This document shows positions 25,331 to 34,049 of a stretch of DNA of 64,000 nucleotides, in pieces. Numbering within the stretch: the first letter of the stretch is position 1; the number at the start of each line of letters is the position of its first letter. Below the pieces are notes generated by a model, which saw only the letters and a list, made by a program, of their open reading frames with translations, did no database searches and was not told the DNA's origin. The stretch lies in the NCBI GenBank assembly GCA_943913645.1, contig CALTYZ010000007.1, positions 36,906 to 100,905 of the forward strand, written 5' to 3'. The DNA is from an uncultured Corynebacterium sp. Its GTDB lineage: Bacteria > Actinomycetota > Actinomycetes > Mycobacteriales > Mycobacteriaceae. Position numbers and translations under genes: made by a program.

Positions 25331-25483
25331 CCGAGCCGAAAGCGAAAACGGCTACACCACCACACAGGGACTAACCACAAAAACATGTTGGAGCCCGGTA
25401 AGTCATTGGCATCCGCTCGCACTGCATTGCTCACAACCTGACTAAACGATGGCCCTAGCGCAGGGCCAGGGTAGTCTGCCAAC

Positions 25484-26242
25484 ATGAGTACCACCTCGTT
25501 AGTCCTGGTCACAGTCGCTGCGGCGGTTGCGGGCTGGGTTGACGCCGTCATCGGCGGGGGAGGGCTGGTGCTCATTCCCGTGCTGATGTCCGCCACCGGG
25601 ATGCCTGCTGCCGCGGTGTTAGCCACGAACAAGGTTGCGGCAGTGACCGGCACCGCATCAGCCGCCATGACGCTTGCGCGCCAGGTCGGTATTCCCCGCG
25701 CGACCTGGGTGTTCGCTGCTGCTGCGGGGGCTGCCTCCGCGGGAGGTGCCGCGGCGGTCGCGCTGATCAGTGATGAGGTAGTGCGCCCCGCGATCATCAT
25801 TCTGCTGCTTGCCGTTGGCGCATTTGTGACCTTACGGCCCCAGTTTGGGATGGGGGACAGGCAACGGGTGGTGACGGGGTGTCGACAAGCAATTGCTCTT
25901 TGTGCAGCTGCCGTGATCGGCTTCTACGACGGCATCTTCGGACCCGGCACCGGCATGTTCCTCATCATGGCCTTCACCGCGATCTTCGCGCAGACGTTTT
26001 TGCACTCCGCGGCCATGGCGAAAGTAGTCAACACCGCCACCAACCTCGGCGCACTGACCGTATTCATCGCCGGCGGATACGTGCACTGGCCACTCGCGCT
26101 CACCCTCGCCGTTGCCAACGTGATTGGCGCGCAACTCGGCGCACGCACCGTGCTCGGGGGCGGCTCACGGCTGGTGCGCACCGCGCTACTCGCGCTGGTT
26201 GTGGTGCTGAGCATTCGATTGCTTATCGACGAACTGGTCTAG
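25484..26242 (+). CDS. TauE/SafE family (TSUP) transporter
   Basis: A 252-residue polytopic protein with two repeated halves typical of the TSUP family: VAGWVDAVIGGGGLVLIPVL at the start of the first and GFYDGIFGPGTGMFLIMAF in the second. About eight membrane helices. Members export sulfite, sulfonates or related organic anions; the substrate is not predictable. It is convergent with the APC permease gene, overlapping its stop by 4 bp. Confidence 0.9.
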   Translation: MSTTSLVLVTVAAAVAGWVDAVIGGGGLVLIPVLMSATGMPAAAVLATNKVAAVTGTASAAMTLARQVGIPRATWVFAAAAGAASAGGAAAVALISDEVVRPAIIILLLAVGAFVTLRPQFGMGDRQRVVTGCRQAIALCAAAVIGFYDGIFGPGTGMFLIMAFTAIFAQTFLHSAAMAKVVNTATNLGALTVFIAGGYVHWPLALTLAVANVIGAQLGARTVLGGGSRLVRTALLALVVVLSIRLLIDELV

Positions 26243-27729
26243 CCCAACACCAGCGCCCCGGTCACCAGACCGGAGATGGCAACCGTGGCAGCCGCCACCA
26301 CGAGGGCAACCACGCACCACTCGAAGGTGTTGAACAGGCGCTCGCCGCGGTGGCGCTTCGTCCATACGTACGGGATCAGCCCAGGAACGACGGCGAGCGC
26401 ACCGAAGAGGACATAGACCGGGTCGGCGGCATAAATCAGCCACAGGGAGTAAACAAACGCCACGATGCCCACCGCAAGGTGGGAGCGAGAGCTACCGGGG
26501 GCAGCGTCTGGCTCCCGGCGGGTACACAAAATAACCAGGTACAGCGCCGAGAAGATGTAGGGCAACAGGTACATGACAGTGGCCAGCTGCACCATGGCGT
26601 TATAGGACGTCTCGTTGGCGAAGAACACGACGACAAAGAATTGGATAACAACAGTCGACACCAGCTGTGCAGCAAACGGGGCGCCCGCAGCATTGACCGC
26701 CCCGAGGCGGGTGGGCAACAACCCGTCGCGAGCCATGAGCACGATCGGCTCGGCGCACAGCATCTGCCAGGACACATAGGCCCCAAGCACCGACAGGCAC
26801 AGCCCGCACGAGATCAACGCCCCGCCCCACGGGCCGACCACTGCCTCAAGTACTGCAGCCATGGAGTTATCCGGCAGTGCTGCGAGCTGCTCCTGGGTGA
26901 GCACGCCGTAAGACAAGGTCGATACGGCCACGAGTAGCGCCAAGATGGACAAGAACCCGATGATGGTGGCGCGGCCGACATCCCGGCGCGTTTTGGACTG
27001 CTTGGAATACACCGAAGCGCCCTCAATGCCGATGAACACCCACACGGTGTAGAGCATGATGCCCTGCAGCTGCTCGGAGAAGGTGAACCCGGAGCGCTGG
27101 CCCCAGAAGTCGGAGGTGAAGGTGTCCCAGGAGAAGCCGAGGAAGGCGACGAGCACGATGAAGCAGATGATCGGCACGATTTTCGCGATGGTGACCACGA
27201 CGTTCATCAGTGCGGCTTGTTTTACTCCGCGGGTGAGTGCGGCGAAAATGAGCCAGGTCAGGGCTGATACAGCGCCGGCGAGCACCCACTGGTGTTGGAA
27301 CACCGGCAGGTAGTAGCCGAGGGTGGCGAAAAAGAGCGTTGCGTAACCGACCTGCGCCATCACCGAACCCAGCCAGTACCCCAGCCCTGCGGTGAACCCG
27401 ATGAAATCCCCCAGGCCTGCCCGCACGTAGGAGTACACGCCTGAATCTAGGTGGGGTTTGCGTTGGGCGAGGATCTGGAACACGAATGCGATGGCCAGCA
27501 TGCCCACCCCGGCGATGACCCAGCCGGTGAGCATCGCCCCAGGACCTGCCACCGAGCCGATATTTTGCGGCAGGGCGAAGATGCCGGAGCCCAGGGTGGA
27601 CCCGATAATGAGCGAGACGAGTGTTGCCATGGTCACGGTGTGTGCCGCCGGGCGTCCCGCCGAGGTGCGCACGGTAGTACCAGTAGTGCCGGGGGTGCCG
27701 GTGCTCGCCGCGTGATCCGCAGGGGTCAT
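26239..27729 (-). CDS. APC family basic amino acid/polyamine antiporter
   Basis: A 496-residue protein read from the ATG at 27729; the longer frame to 27831 would run into the HrpB gene. The N-terminal signature LIIGSTLGSGIFALPQNIGS is characteristic of ArcD/LysI-like antiporters of the APC superfamily. Twelve to thirteen membrane helices follow, including WVFIGIEGASVYSKQSKTRRDVG, the loop typical of this group. It probably exchanges lysine, arginine or ornithine across the cytoplasmic membrane. The gene lies 44 bp downstream of the hrpB stop on the same strand. Confidence 0.88.
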   Translation of the reverse strand: MTPADHAASTGTPGTTGTTVRTSAGRPAAHTVTMATLVSLIIGSTLGSGIFALPQNIGSVAGPGAMLTGWVIAGVGMLAIAFVFQILAQRKPHLDSGVYSYVRAGLGDFIGFTAGLGYWLGSVMAQVGYATLFFATLGYYLPVFQHQWVLAGAVSALTWLIFAALTRGVKQAALMNVVVTIAKIVPIICFIVLVAFLGFSWDTFTSDFWGQRSGFTFSEQLQGIMLYTVWVFIGIEGASVYSKQSKTRRDVGRATIIGFLSILALLVAVSTLSYGVLTQEQLAALPDNSMAAVLEAVVGPWGGALISCGLCLSVLGAYVSWQMLCAEPIVLMARDGLLPTRLGAVNAAGAPFAAQLVSTVVIQFFVVVFFANETSYNAMVQLATVMYLLPYIFSALYLVILCTRREPDAAPGSSRSHLAVGIVAFVYSLWLIYAADPVYVLFGALAVVPGLIPYVWTKRHRGERLFNTFEWCVVALVVAAATVAISGLVTGALVLG

Positions 27730-27773
27730 GTTGGGTAAATGTACTTGTATCGCTTGAGCCGGGTTGTGTCGGG

Positions 27774-30047
27774 CTACCTGCGGCGCTTTGTTTTCGCCGT
27801 CGCCACCGCGGTCACCGGATCTTCCGGCCACGGGTGCTTGGGGTAGCGCCCGCGCATTTCTTTGCGCACCTGCTGGTACGGCCCGTCCCAGAAGCTGGCG
27901 AGGTCATCTGTTACTGCTAGCTCACGCCCCGCCGGCGACAGTAAGTGAAACACGACGTCTTGGCCGGCGCACTGGGGTGAGGCAAGAAGCCCGAAGCACT
28001 CTTGCAGTTTTACCCGCACCACCGGTTTGCCGGTTGCGTACTCCACCCGCGGGTGTGAGCCGCTGGGCACGGTTAATCGTTCCGGTGCGAGCTCGTCGAG
28101 GCGGGCAGCTTCTTGCCATGGCAGTTGGCGCAGCAAAGCGGTGCGCATGTTCAGCGTTTTCACATTCGCTCCGTGCGCTAGTGCTTCTCGCTCCGGTGTG
28201 TAGTCGCCGTCGGCCACATCGGGCCAGGGTGCGCCTAGGACGTGGTGGAGGAAGTCGAGGCGGTTTTTGAGCCGTTGGGCGTCGCTATCAAGCGGTAGAT
28301 CCGCAAAGGTGAGATGCTGCAGCGCCACATGTGCCTGCTCAGGTGTCAGTGTGATCGGAGTTGAGGTGAGCTCGATCGCCCCGATTGTGGCCACCTTGCG
28401 TCCGCGCACAGCACCATTGCTTAGCGACGCCCGCACCACCTCCTCCACCCGCTCTTCTGGAAGCTGCGTGGCCGCTGCGGCGCGGATCGTGGCATGGGCG
28501 CCGGTGCGTTGCAGCTGTGCGACAGCAACCCAATCCGGTGCGCCCATGTCCACCCCCAGCCGAGCCCGTGTGCCGCTGGCCAGCAGATACTCTGTGCCCG
28601 CGCCATCGCCGATGCGTTTTCCCACCCACTGCGGAAACGCGGTGGCGATGACCTCACCCGCTGCCACTGGCGGGCCGGGGCAAGCCAGACGCGCCAGGCG
28701 CTTGACCTGGTGCTGCGGCGGGGCCGCGTGCTGCAAATCGCCGCTGATGCCCTCGGCGATTGCGGCGACTGTGGGTGCGGCACCAGCGCCCAACTTCAAC
28801 AGCGCAGCACCAAGGCGAGGGTCGACCGGCATGCGTGCAAGCTGGCGGCCGAAGGCGGTGATGGTGCCCGCCGTGTTCAGCGCCCCGATGTTTTGCAGTG
28901 CCTTGCTCGCCTGCGTGCGGGCTGCAGCCGGTGCAGGGTCAAGCAGCGGCAGGTCGGGCGAGCCCCAGGCGTGCATCGCGAGAAGCGCCCCGGTGAGATC
29001 ACTCGTGGCAATCTCGGGTGCTGCATCAGGTTTGAAGTGTGCGTACTCTGCCTCCGAATACGCCCGGATAACGGTGCCTGGTCCGAGGCGACCTGCGCGC
29101 CCGGCACGCTGGTTCGCGCTCGATTTCGATGCGGAGACAGTAATCAGCCCCGTCATCCCGCGCGCGTCGCGCCGTGGTTCGCGCGACAGGCCCGCATCGA
29201 CCACCCGGTGTACCCCGGGCACCGTCACAGATGATTCTGCAATTGCGGTGGCCACGACTACTGGGGCATTGCCGTAGAGGGCGTGGTCTTGGTCGCTGGA
29301 GGCAAGGCGGCCGTGGAGGGGGGTGGCGTCGTCAAGCAAAAAACTGCACACGAGGTCAACTTCGCGCACCCCGGGAACGAACACCAAGGTGCGCTCGTTT
29401 GGCGTGTTGTGGTTGCGCGCGAGGGCGGCAACATGCTGGTAGAACTCGCGCGTGCCCTCTACCCGGCCGGGGTGCGGCGCGTAGGTGATGTGTACGGGGT
29501 GCGTGGCAGCTGCAGTGGTAAGCACCTGCGCTGCCATGTGGTTGGCAAAGCGCGCCGCGTCAAGGGTGGCCGACATCGCGCAGAGGTAGAAATCATCTCG
29601 CAGGAGTGCGACCTCCATGCACATCGCCAACACCAGGTCTGTATCTAGTTGGCGCTCATGCACCTCATCAATGATCACTGCGCCGATACCCTCCAGGTCA
29701 GGGTCTGTGAGCAGGCGGTTGAGCAACACACCAGGGGTGACAAACTCCACCAGCGAGCCCGGCTGGTGCTCACCCCGGATGGAAAAACCGACAGCGTCTG
29801 CGGGCAGCGATGAATCAGGAAGTGCAAGTTCACGCAGGCGGCGGGCAGCCGCGCGAACCGCGACACGCCGCGGCGCCGTCACCACCGTCTTGCCTGCCGC
29901 GTGCGTGAGATTCGCAATCGCGGGCGGAACGAGCGTGGTCTTGCCAGTACCAGGCGGGGCCTCCACCACCAGCGGCCCAGCCAGCGGCAACCGGTCAATC
30001 ACATCCGCCACCGGCAACCCGCGGCCGATTCGTTCCAGGTCAAACAT
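27774..30047 (-). CDS. hrpB: ATP-dependent helicase HrpB
   Basis: A 757-residue DEAH-type helicase read from MFDLERIG at 30047; an alternative ATG at 30074 overlaps the divergent neighbour. Motifs: VEAPPGTGKTTLVPPA (Walker A), VIIDEVHERQLDTDLVL (DEVH box and downstream residues), MSATLD, TAIAESSVTVPGVHRVVDAG and NQRAGRAGRLGPG (motif VI). The C-terminal half has the HA2 and HrpB-specific domains, ending with FHLLSPAGRELAVTDDLASF. In E. coli the role of HrpB is poorly defined; it acts on RNA. It is divergent from the RNA phosphodiesterase gene, starting 25 bp away. Confidence 0.93.
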   Translation of the reverse strand: MFDLERIGRGLPVADVIDRLPLAGPLVVEAPPGTGKTTLVPPAIANLTHAAGKTVVTAPRRVAVRAAARRLRELALPDSSLPADAVGFSIRGEHQPGSLVEFVTPGVLLNRLLTDPDLEGIGAVIIDEVHERQLDTDLVLAMCMEVALLRDDFYLCAMSATLDAARFANHMAAQVLTTAAATHPVHITYAPHPGRVEGTREFYQHVAALARNHNTPNERTLVFVPGVREVDLVCSFLLDDATPLHGRLASSDQDHALYGNAPVVVATAIAESSVTVPGVHRVVDAGLSREPRRDARGMTGLITVSASKSSANQRAGRAGRLGPGTVIRAYSEAEYAHFKPDAAPEIATSDLTGALLAMHAWGSPDLPLLDPAPAAARTQASKALQNIGALNTAGTITAFGRQLARMPVDPRLGAALLKLGAGAAPTVAAIAEGISGDLQHAAPPQHQVKRLARLACPGPPVAAGEVIATAFPQWVGKRIGDGAGTEYLLASGTRARLGVDMGAPDWVAVAQLQRTGAHATIRAAAATQLPEERVEEVVRASLSNGAVRGRKVATIGAIELTSTPITLTPEQAHVALQHLTFADLPLDSDAQRLKNRLDFLHHVLGAPWPDVADGDYTPEREALAHGANVKTLNMRTALLRQLPWQEAARLDELAPERLTVPSGSHPRVEYATGKPVVRVKLQECFGLLASPQCAGQDVVFHLLSPAGRELAVTDDLASFWDGPYQQVRKEMRGRYPKHPWPEDPVTAVATAKTKRRR

Positions 30048-30072
30048 CGCCGCCCAGGGTACCTTGAGGGAC

Positions 30073-30639
30073 ATGAGACGCCTGTTCGCCGCAATCGTCC
30101 CACCGCAAGACGCCCGCGAGCACCTGGTCACCGCCCTGCGGCCGATTCGCGAGGGCTTCGGCACTGAATCGCGCTGGACCGACCCGGACAACTGGCACAT
30201 CACCGTGGCGTTCTACGGCGCGCAGCCGAATGACGCCGCCCTGGTCACCGACACTCTCGCCGCCGCCACCGCCTGGGCACCTGCCTTTGAGCTGCAGCTT
30301 CGCGGGGCAGGCTGCTTTGATCGGCGCACACTCTGGATCGGCGTTGGCGGGGACAAAACCGGGCTGAAAACACTCATGGCAGACGCGCTGCTCGACCCTG
30401 AACTTCGCCACCGCCAGCGTGCCCACCTCACCGTGGCTCGCACCGGAGCGCGCACCAGAGACCTGTGGCTTCTTGATGACCACGCCCACGCCCTGTCTGT
30501 CTACTCCGGCCCACGATTCGTCGCCGATGAAGTGCACCTGATGGAATCCCACCTGGGCAAAGGCCGTGGCGGCGGGCCGAAATATGAGGTGGTGGACACC
30601 TTTTATTTGCGCGGGCCGGCGCGGCGGCAGGCGAGCTGA
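30073..30639 (+). CDS. thpR: RNA 2',3'-cyclic phosphodiesterase (2'-5' RNA ligase family)
   Basis: A 188-residue 2H phosphoesterase. Two HxTx motifs are visible: HITVAF (about residue 45) and HLTVAR (about residue 120), which form the active site. The N-terminus MRRLFAAIVPPQDAREHL is typical. It opens 2',3'-cyclic phosphates on RNA ends. The chosen start is the ATG at 30073; the frame is open upstream, but that part is antisense to hrpB. It is divergent from hrpB, suggesting shared RNA-related expression. Confidence 0.9.
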   Translation: MRRLFAAIVPPQDAREHLVTALRPIREGFGTESRWTDPDNWHITVAFYGAQPNDAALVTDTLAAATAWAPAFELQLRGAGCFDRRTLWIGVGGDKTGLKTLMADALLDPELRHRQRAHLTVARTGARTRDLWLLDDHAHALSVYSGPRFVADEVHLMESHLGKGRGGGPKYEVVDTFYLRGPARRQAS

Positions 30640-30660
30640 GTTGGCTCGCCTGCGCAGAAG

Positions 30661-31266
30661 TCATTGACGCTTTGGCAGCTCGTCGTCGCGCAGCTCGTCG
30701 CGCTCCAATGGTGCGCCAATGAGCGACCGTTTGACCTGCGCAGGAACCCCAGCCGCCAGCGAGTCAGCAGGAATGTCGCTGGTCACGACGGAGCCAGCAG
30801 CGATCACGCACCGGTCACCCACTGTCACCCCGGGGAGCACGATGCACCCCGCGCCGAACCAGCAGTCCTCGCCAATCGTGATCGGGCGTGCACGCTCCCA
30901 CCCTTGGGCGCGCATCGCGTGATCTGCCACTGGGTGTTCTACCGTGATCAACTGGCAGCCGGGCCCGAACAAACTCCGCGGCCCTACTGTGACCTGCGCG
31001 ATGTCCAAGATCGTGCAGTTGAAATTCATATAACATCCGGGGCCAAAGCGAGTGTTCACGCCGAACTCCAAATGCAGCGGTGGCCAAATGTCTGGAACCT
31101 CACCGTTCGGGAACAACTCGCGCAGCAATGCTTGAGAGCGCTCAAGGTCCGTGTTTGCCAGCGTGTTGAAGTCTGCAAGCAACTGACGTACCTCCGCATG
31201 CCGCATGCCTGCCTCCTCCCCGGCGAGATACCACTGGCCTGATCGCATGTGCTCCATGTCGTGCAT
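30661..31266 (-). CDS. Maltose/galactoside O-acetyltransferase family protein
   Basis: A 201-residue left-handed beta-helix acetyltransferase of the Maa/LacA/NodL type. The N-terminal cap has WYLAGEEAGMRHAEVRQLL and LADFNTL. The hexapeptide repeats include NFNCTILDIAQVTVGPRSLF, and GCIVLPGVTVGDRCVIAAGS with ADSLAAGVPAQV at the end. The catalytic His is likely in ITVEHPVADH. It transfers acetyl from acetyl-CoA to a sugar hydroxyl. A downstream in-frame ATG (31248) is also possible as start. It is convergent with the thpR gene and divergent from the SDR gene. Confidence 0.88.
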   Translation of the reverse strand: MHDMEHMRSGQWYLAGEEAGMRHAEVRQLLADFNTLANTDLERSQALLRELFPNGEVPDIWPPLHLEFGVNTRFGPGCYMNFNCTILDIAQVTVGPRSLFGPGCQLITVEHPVADHAMRAQGWERARPITIGEDCWFGAGCIVLPGVTVGDRCVIAAGSVVTSDIPADSLAAGVPAQVKRSLIGAPLERDELRDDELPKRQ

Positions 31267-31320
31267 AGTGCGAGCCTAGATGCCTCAAGTGCAGCAGATG
31301 CATCAGATGTGCTCGGTGTA

Positions 31321-31333
31321 CTAGCCCACGATG
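31321..31333 (-). promoter_or_regulatory. CATCNTGGGCTAG motif, copy 1 (inverted)
   Basis: CATCGTGGGCTAG on the minus strand, in the 238-bp divergent gap between the acetyltransferase and SDR genes. Two more copies lie at 31387 and 31423. Confidence 0.45.
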
Positions 31334-31386
31334 CGTTCGATATGAGTTTCCGAGGTATAAAACCGCAGGTCGGGTGGGTAGGGTGG

Positions 31387-31399
31387 CATCCTGGGCTAG
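31387..31399 (+). promoter_or_regulatory. CATCNTGGGCTAG motif, copy 2
   Basis: CATCCTGGGCTAG on the plus strand. Its start is 36 bp (just over three helical turns) before that of copy 3, so the two could lie on nearly the same face of the DNA. Confidence 0.45.
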
Positions 31400-31422
31400 T
31401 GGCGGGCGCATGAAAGTCCTGA

Positions 31423-31435
31423 CATCTTGGGCTAG
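31423..31435 (+). promoter_or_regulatory. CATCNTGGGCTAG motif, copy 3
   Basis: CATCTTGGGCTAG, 70 bp before the SDR start. Three copies of a 13-bp word in one gap suggest a regulator binding site. Confidence 0.45.
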
Positions 31436-31504
31436 CGCTGCGGGAACGAAGCTCTCCGCGATCGCTAGCGGCAATACAGACGCCGTCTCAGTAGGGTGTT
31501 AGCT

Positions 31505-32218
31505 ATGACTAATGCAAACAGCAAAGTGGCGGTGGTCACCGGCGGGTCGGCTGGAATTGGTGAGGCAGCGTGCAGGGCGCTAGCTCGCGATGGGTGGAAG
31601 GTATACGTGGCAGCGCGCCGCGTCGAGCTGTGTGAGCAGATCGCGCAGGAAATTGGCGGGGTCGCACTCGAGCTAGATGTGACAGATCAGGGCAGTGTCG
31701 ACAAGCTCAAAGAGCTCGCACACGTCGACGTGTTGGTCAACAACGCCGGCGGGGCGAAACAGCTCGACCACTTGCGTGATGCCAACGCCGAGGATTGGCA
31801 GTGGATGTTTGACACCAACGTGATGGGCACGATGCGCGTCACAAAAGCACTGTACCCACAGCTCAAGGCAGCAAAGGGGCTGGTGATCAACATTGGGTCG
31901 ATTGCTGGGACGGACGCCTACCCGGGCGGTAGTGGTTACAACGCGGCGAAATATGGGCTGCGGGGCATGACACGGGCAATGCGGCGTGAAGAGGCCCCCG
32001 ATATCCGCGTGTGTGAGATCGACCCTGGCCGGGTGAAGACGGACTTCTCCCTGAACCGGTTCGCTGGTGATGAGCAGCGCGCGGCCGCAGTCTATGAAGG
32101 CAAGCTCAACCTCTCGGCCGACGATGTAGCGGAGGCAATTCGCTGGGTGGCGTCGCTGCCAGCACACATCAACGTTGACACCCTCACGATTATGCCTGCT
32201 GACCAGTCCGAACGGTGA
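31505..32218 (+). CDS. Short-chain dehydrogenase/reductase
   Basis: A 237-residue NAD(P)-dependent oxidoreductase from the ATG at 31505; a GTG at 31496 is in frame but adds only three residues. Motifs: VVTGGSAGIGEAACRAL (cofactor loop), VLVNNAGGA, INIGSIAG and YNAAKYG (catalytic Ser, Tyr, Lys). The layout matches the classical YdfG-type subgroup that acts on 3-hydroxy acids such as serine. The substrate is not proven. The LysE-type exporter gene follows 7 bp after the stop, so the two are probably cotranscribed. Confidence 0.9.
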   Translation: MTNANSKVAVVTGGSAGIGEAACRALARDGWKVYVAARRVELCEQIAQEIGGVALELDVTDQGSVDKLKELAHVDVLVNNAGGAKQLDHLRDANAEDWQWMFDTNVMGTMRVTKALYPQLKAAKGLVINIGSIAGTDAYPGGSGYNAAKYGLRGMTRAMRREEAPDIRVCEIDPGRVKTDFSLNRFAGDEQRAAAVYEGKLNLSADDVAEAIRWVASLPAHINVDTLTIMPADQSER

Positions 32219-32225
32219 GTTTGGT

Positions 32226-32888
32226 GTGACCGGTTCGGCGTTCGCAGCCCTGCTTGGCGTGTGGGTGGCCGCAATAGCCAGCCCAGGGCCGGACCTGTTT
32301 CAAATCATCCGCATCGGCGCGAAGGAGCGCCGCGCGGGTGTGCTGTGCGCGCTGGGCATCATGGCCGGAAACGCGATCTGGATTATCGCGTCACTGCTTG
32401 GGCTTTCGGCCCTGCTGCAGGCTGTTCCGCAAATCTTGGCGATGCTGCAGGTCATTGGCGGTGCGTACTTGCTGTATATGGGCGCAGGTGCGTTGCGCGC
32501 CGGGTTTACGGCGCGGCGTACACCGGCACCTGGCGCTGTGGAGAACACGCAGCATACTGCGAATGCGACGACAATGGCTCCCGCACATGCACTCGGCATT
32601 GGGGTGGCCACCAACTTGTCTAACCCGAAGGCGGTGCTGTTTTTCGCCGCAGTGTTCGCCCAGTTCATTCGCCCCGGTATGGGGTGGGGGTCGATGGTGG
32701 CTATCGCGGCGACGTTGATTGTCACCGGCGTGGTGTGGTTTGTCGGGTTTGCGCTGGCTGTGCGCGCGCTTGCGGCGCCGATTGAGCGCTACGGTTACCT
32801 CATTGAGCTTGCCACTGGAGTGTTGTTTTGCGCTATCGCGGTGTGGATGCTGTGGGAGGGAATCACCGGGCTTGCCAGTCTGGCTTAA
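32226..32888 (+). CDS. LysE family amino acid exporter
   Basis: A 220-residue membrane protein from the GTG at 32226 (reading MTGSAFAALLGVW). The family signature SPGPDLFQIIRIGAKERRAG is at the N-terminus, followed by about six membrane helices with NLSNPKAVLFFAAVFAQFI in the middle, another LysE/RhtB hallmark. It likely exports an amino acid. The frame is open to 32175, but that part overlaps the SDR gene, and the GTG right after the SDR stop fits translational coupling. Confidence 0.9.
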   Translation: MTGSAFAALLGVWVAAIASPGPDLFQIIRIGAKERRAGVLCALGIMAGNAIWIIASLLGLSALLQAVPQILAMLQVIGGAYLLYMGAGALRAGFTARRTPAPGAVENTQHTANATTMAPAHALGIGVATNLSNPKAVLFFAAVFAQFIRPGMGWGSMVAIAATLIVTGVVWFVGFALAVRALAAPIERYGYLIELATGVLFCAIAVWMLWEGITGLASLA

Positions 32889-32898
32889 ACTAACGCCT

Positions 32899-33201
32899 AT
32901 GCATTTGGACGTGGGCATTGATGGCACCTCGATCAAACTGGGGCAGTTTCTCAAGCTGGCGAATCTCGCGGAGTCAGGCGGACAGGCGAAAGCACTGATC
33001 AGCGCTGGTGAGGTGGAGGTCAACGGGGAAGTTGTTGCTTCGAGGGGGCATGTGCTTGTCGACGGCGACCTCATCTCCACCCCCGACGCCACTGCCACCG
33101 TCCGCGCTGGCGGGGGTGGCGGTGTCGAGGGTGAGGGCGACTATTTTGACGAGCGCACCGCCGATGATGATTTCGACCCGGAAAAGTGGAGGAACCTCTA
33201 A
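32899..33201 (+). CDS. S4-domain RNA-binding protein (YbcJ-like)
   Basis: A 100-residue protein. The first 70 residues are an S4 domain: IKLGQFLKLANLAESGGQAK, ALISAGEVEVNGEVVASRGH, VLVDGDLI. A glycine stretch and an acidic tail (DYFDERTADDDFDPEKW) follow. YbcJ-type proteins bind structured RNA; the role is unknown. It begins 10 bp after the exporter gene. The VOC gene starts 2 bp after its stop. Confidence 0.88.
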   Translation: MHLDVGIDGTSIKLGQFLKLANLAESGGQAKALISAGEVEVNGEVVASRGHVLVDGDLISTPDATATVRAGGGGGVEGEGDYFDERTADDDFDPEKWRNL

Positions 33202-33203
33202 CA

Positions 33204-34049
33204 ATGCCCGCCTTTGAAGCCTTCCCGTCGATGCCGTTTTGGCAGGACTTGGCGGTGTCAGATACGCAGAAGGCAGCCTATTTTTACTCCCACCTACTCG
33301 GGTGGGAAATCGGGCCGGCAAGCCCCGCAAGCCGCGGCTCGTATCGTGTTGCTCGCAAAGATGGGCTGCCGGTGGCAGGCATCATCCCAACTGATGGTGC
33401 CTCAGGTGGCATGTGGGTGACGTATTTCCTCGCCGCAGCAACTGGTGATGCTGATGATGCTGCTGGCCAAAGCGAGCGTGCGGCGCTGGTCCAGCGAGTC
33501 AGTCAGCTCGGCGGCAGTGTGTTAAGCAGCGCGGAGGTCGAGCTGGGGGAGATGACGATTTGTCAGGACCCGGCCGGAGGCCTTTTCGGGTTGATGACAC
33601 CGCGTGGGGAAGACCGCTTTGTTGCCGCAGGTGAGCCGGGTGTGCCGGTGTGGTACGAGTACACCGCCCCGAAGTCCTCGGTGGTTGATTTCTACGGGGA
33701 GTTGTTCGACTGGGAGCTGCACCGCACCAGCACAGCCAGTACAGCCAGTACAGCCAGTGCAGCGGGCTCGTACTTCACTGCAGTCAGTGACGGGGCGCCT
33801 TTTTTGGGCTTGCGTGTGGTCGACGGGATCAGCACCGGGATGTGGCAGACGTATTTCGGGGTGGCAGATCTTGAACTGGCTGCCCGCCGCGTCGAGGAGT
33901 TTGGCGGTAGCCTCATCGATGGGCCACTGCTGAGCCAGTTCGGCCTGATCGCAGCGGTGGAAGACCCCACAGGGGTCGGGCTGCTGCTCTGCGAGGTGGA
34001 TGCGCCGAATTTCGATGAGGTGCACGAATCCGATTCAGTGTTGTTGTGA
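33204..34049 (+). CDS. VOC family protein with two glyoxalase-like domains
   Basis: A 281-residue tandem vicinal-oxygen-chelate protein. Domain 1 opens with MPFWQDLAVSDTQKAAYFYS, domain 2 with PVWYEYTAPKSSVVDFYGEL. Both end in segments like EMTICQDPAGGLFGLMTP and LIAAVEDPTGVGLLLCE. A short Thr-Ala-Ser repeat lies between strands in domain 2 (around 33735) and may vary in length. Related proteins include hydroxylases and resistance or dioxygenase enzymes; no function can be assigned. It overlaps the next gene by GTGA. Confidence 0.88.
   Translation: MPAFEAFPSMPFWQDLAVSDTQKAAYFYSHLLGWEIGPASPASRGSYRVARKDGLPVAGIIPTDGASGGMWVTYFLAAATGDADDAAGQSERAALVQRVSQLGGSVLSSAEVELGEMTICQDPAGGLFGLMTPRGEDRFVAAGEPGVPVWYEYTAPKSSVVDFYGELFDWELHRTSTASTASTASAAGSYFTAVSDGAPFLGLRVVDGISTGMWQTYFGVADLELAARRVEEFGGSLIDGPLLSQFGLIAAVEDPTGVGLLLCEVDAPNFDEVHESDSVLL

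Noticed and set aside
25879..26937. 352-codon plus-strand frame
   Set aside because: Shadow of the TauE gene and antisense of the APC permease gene.
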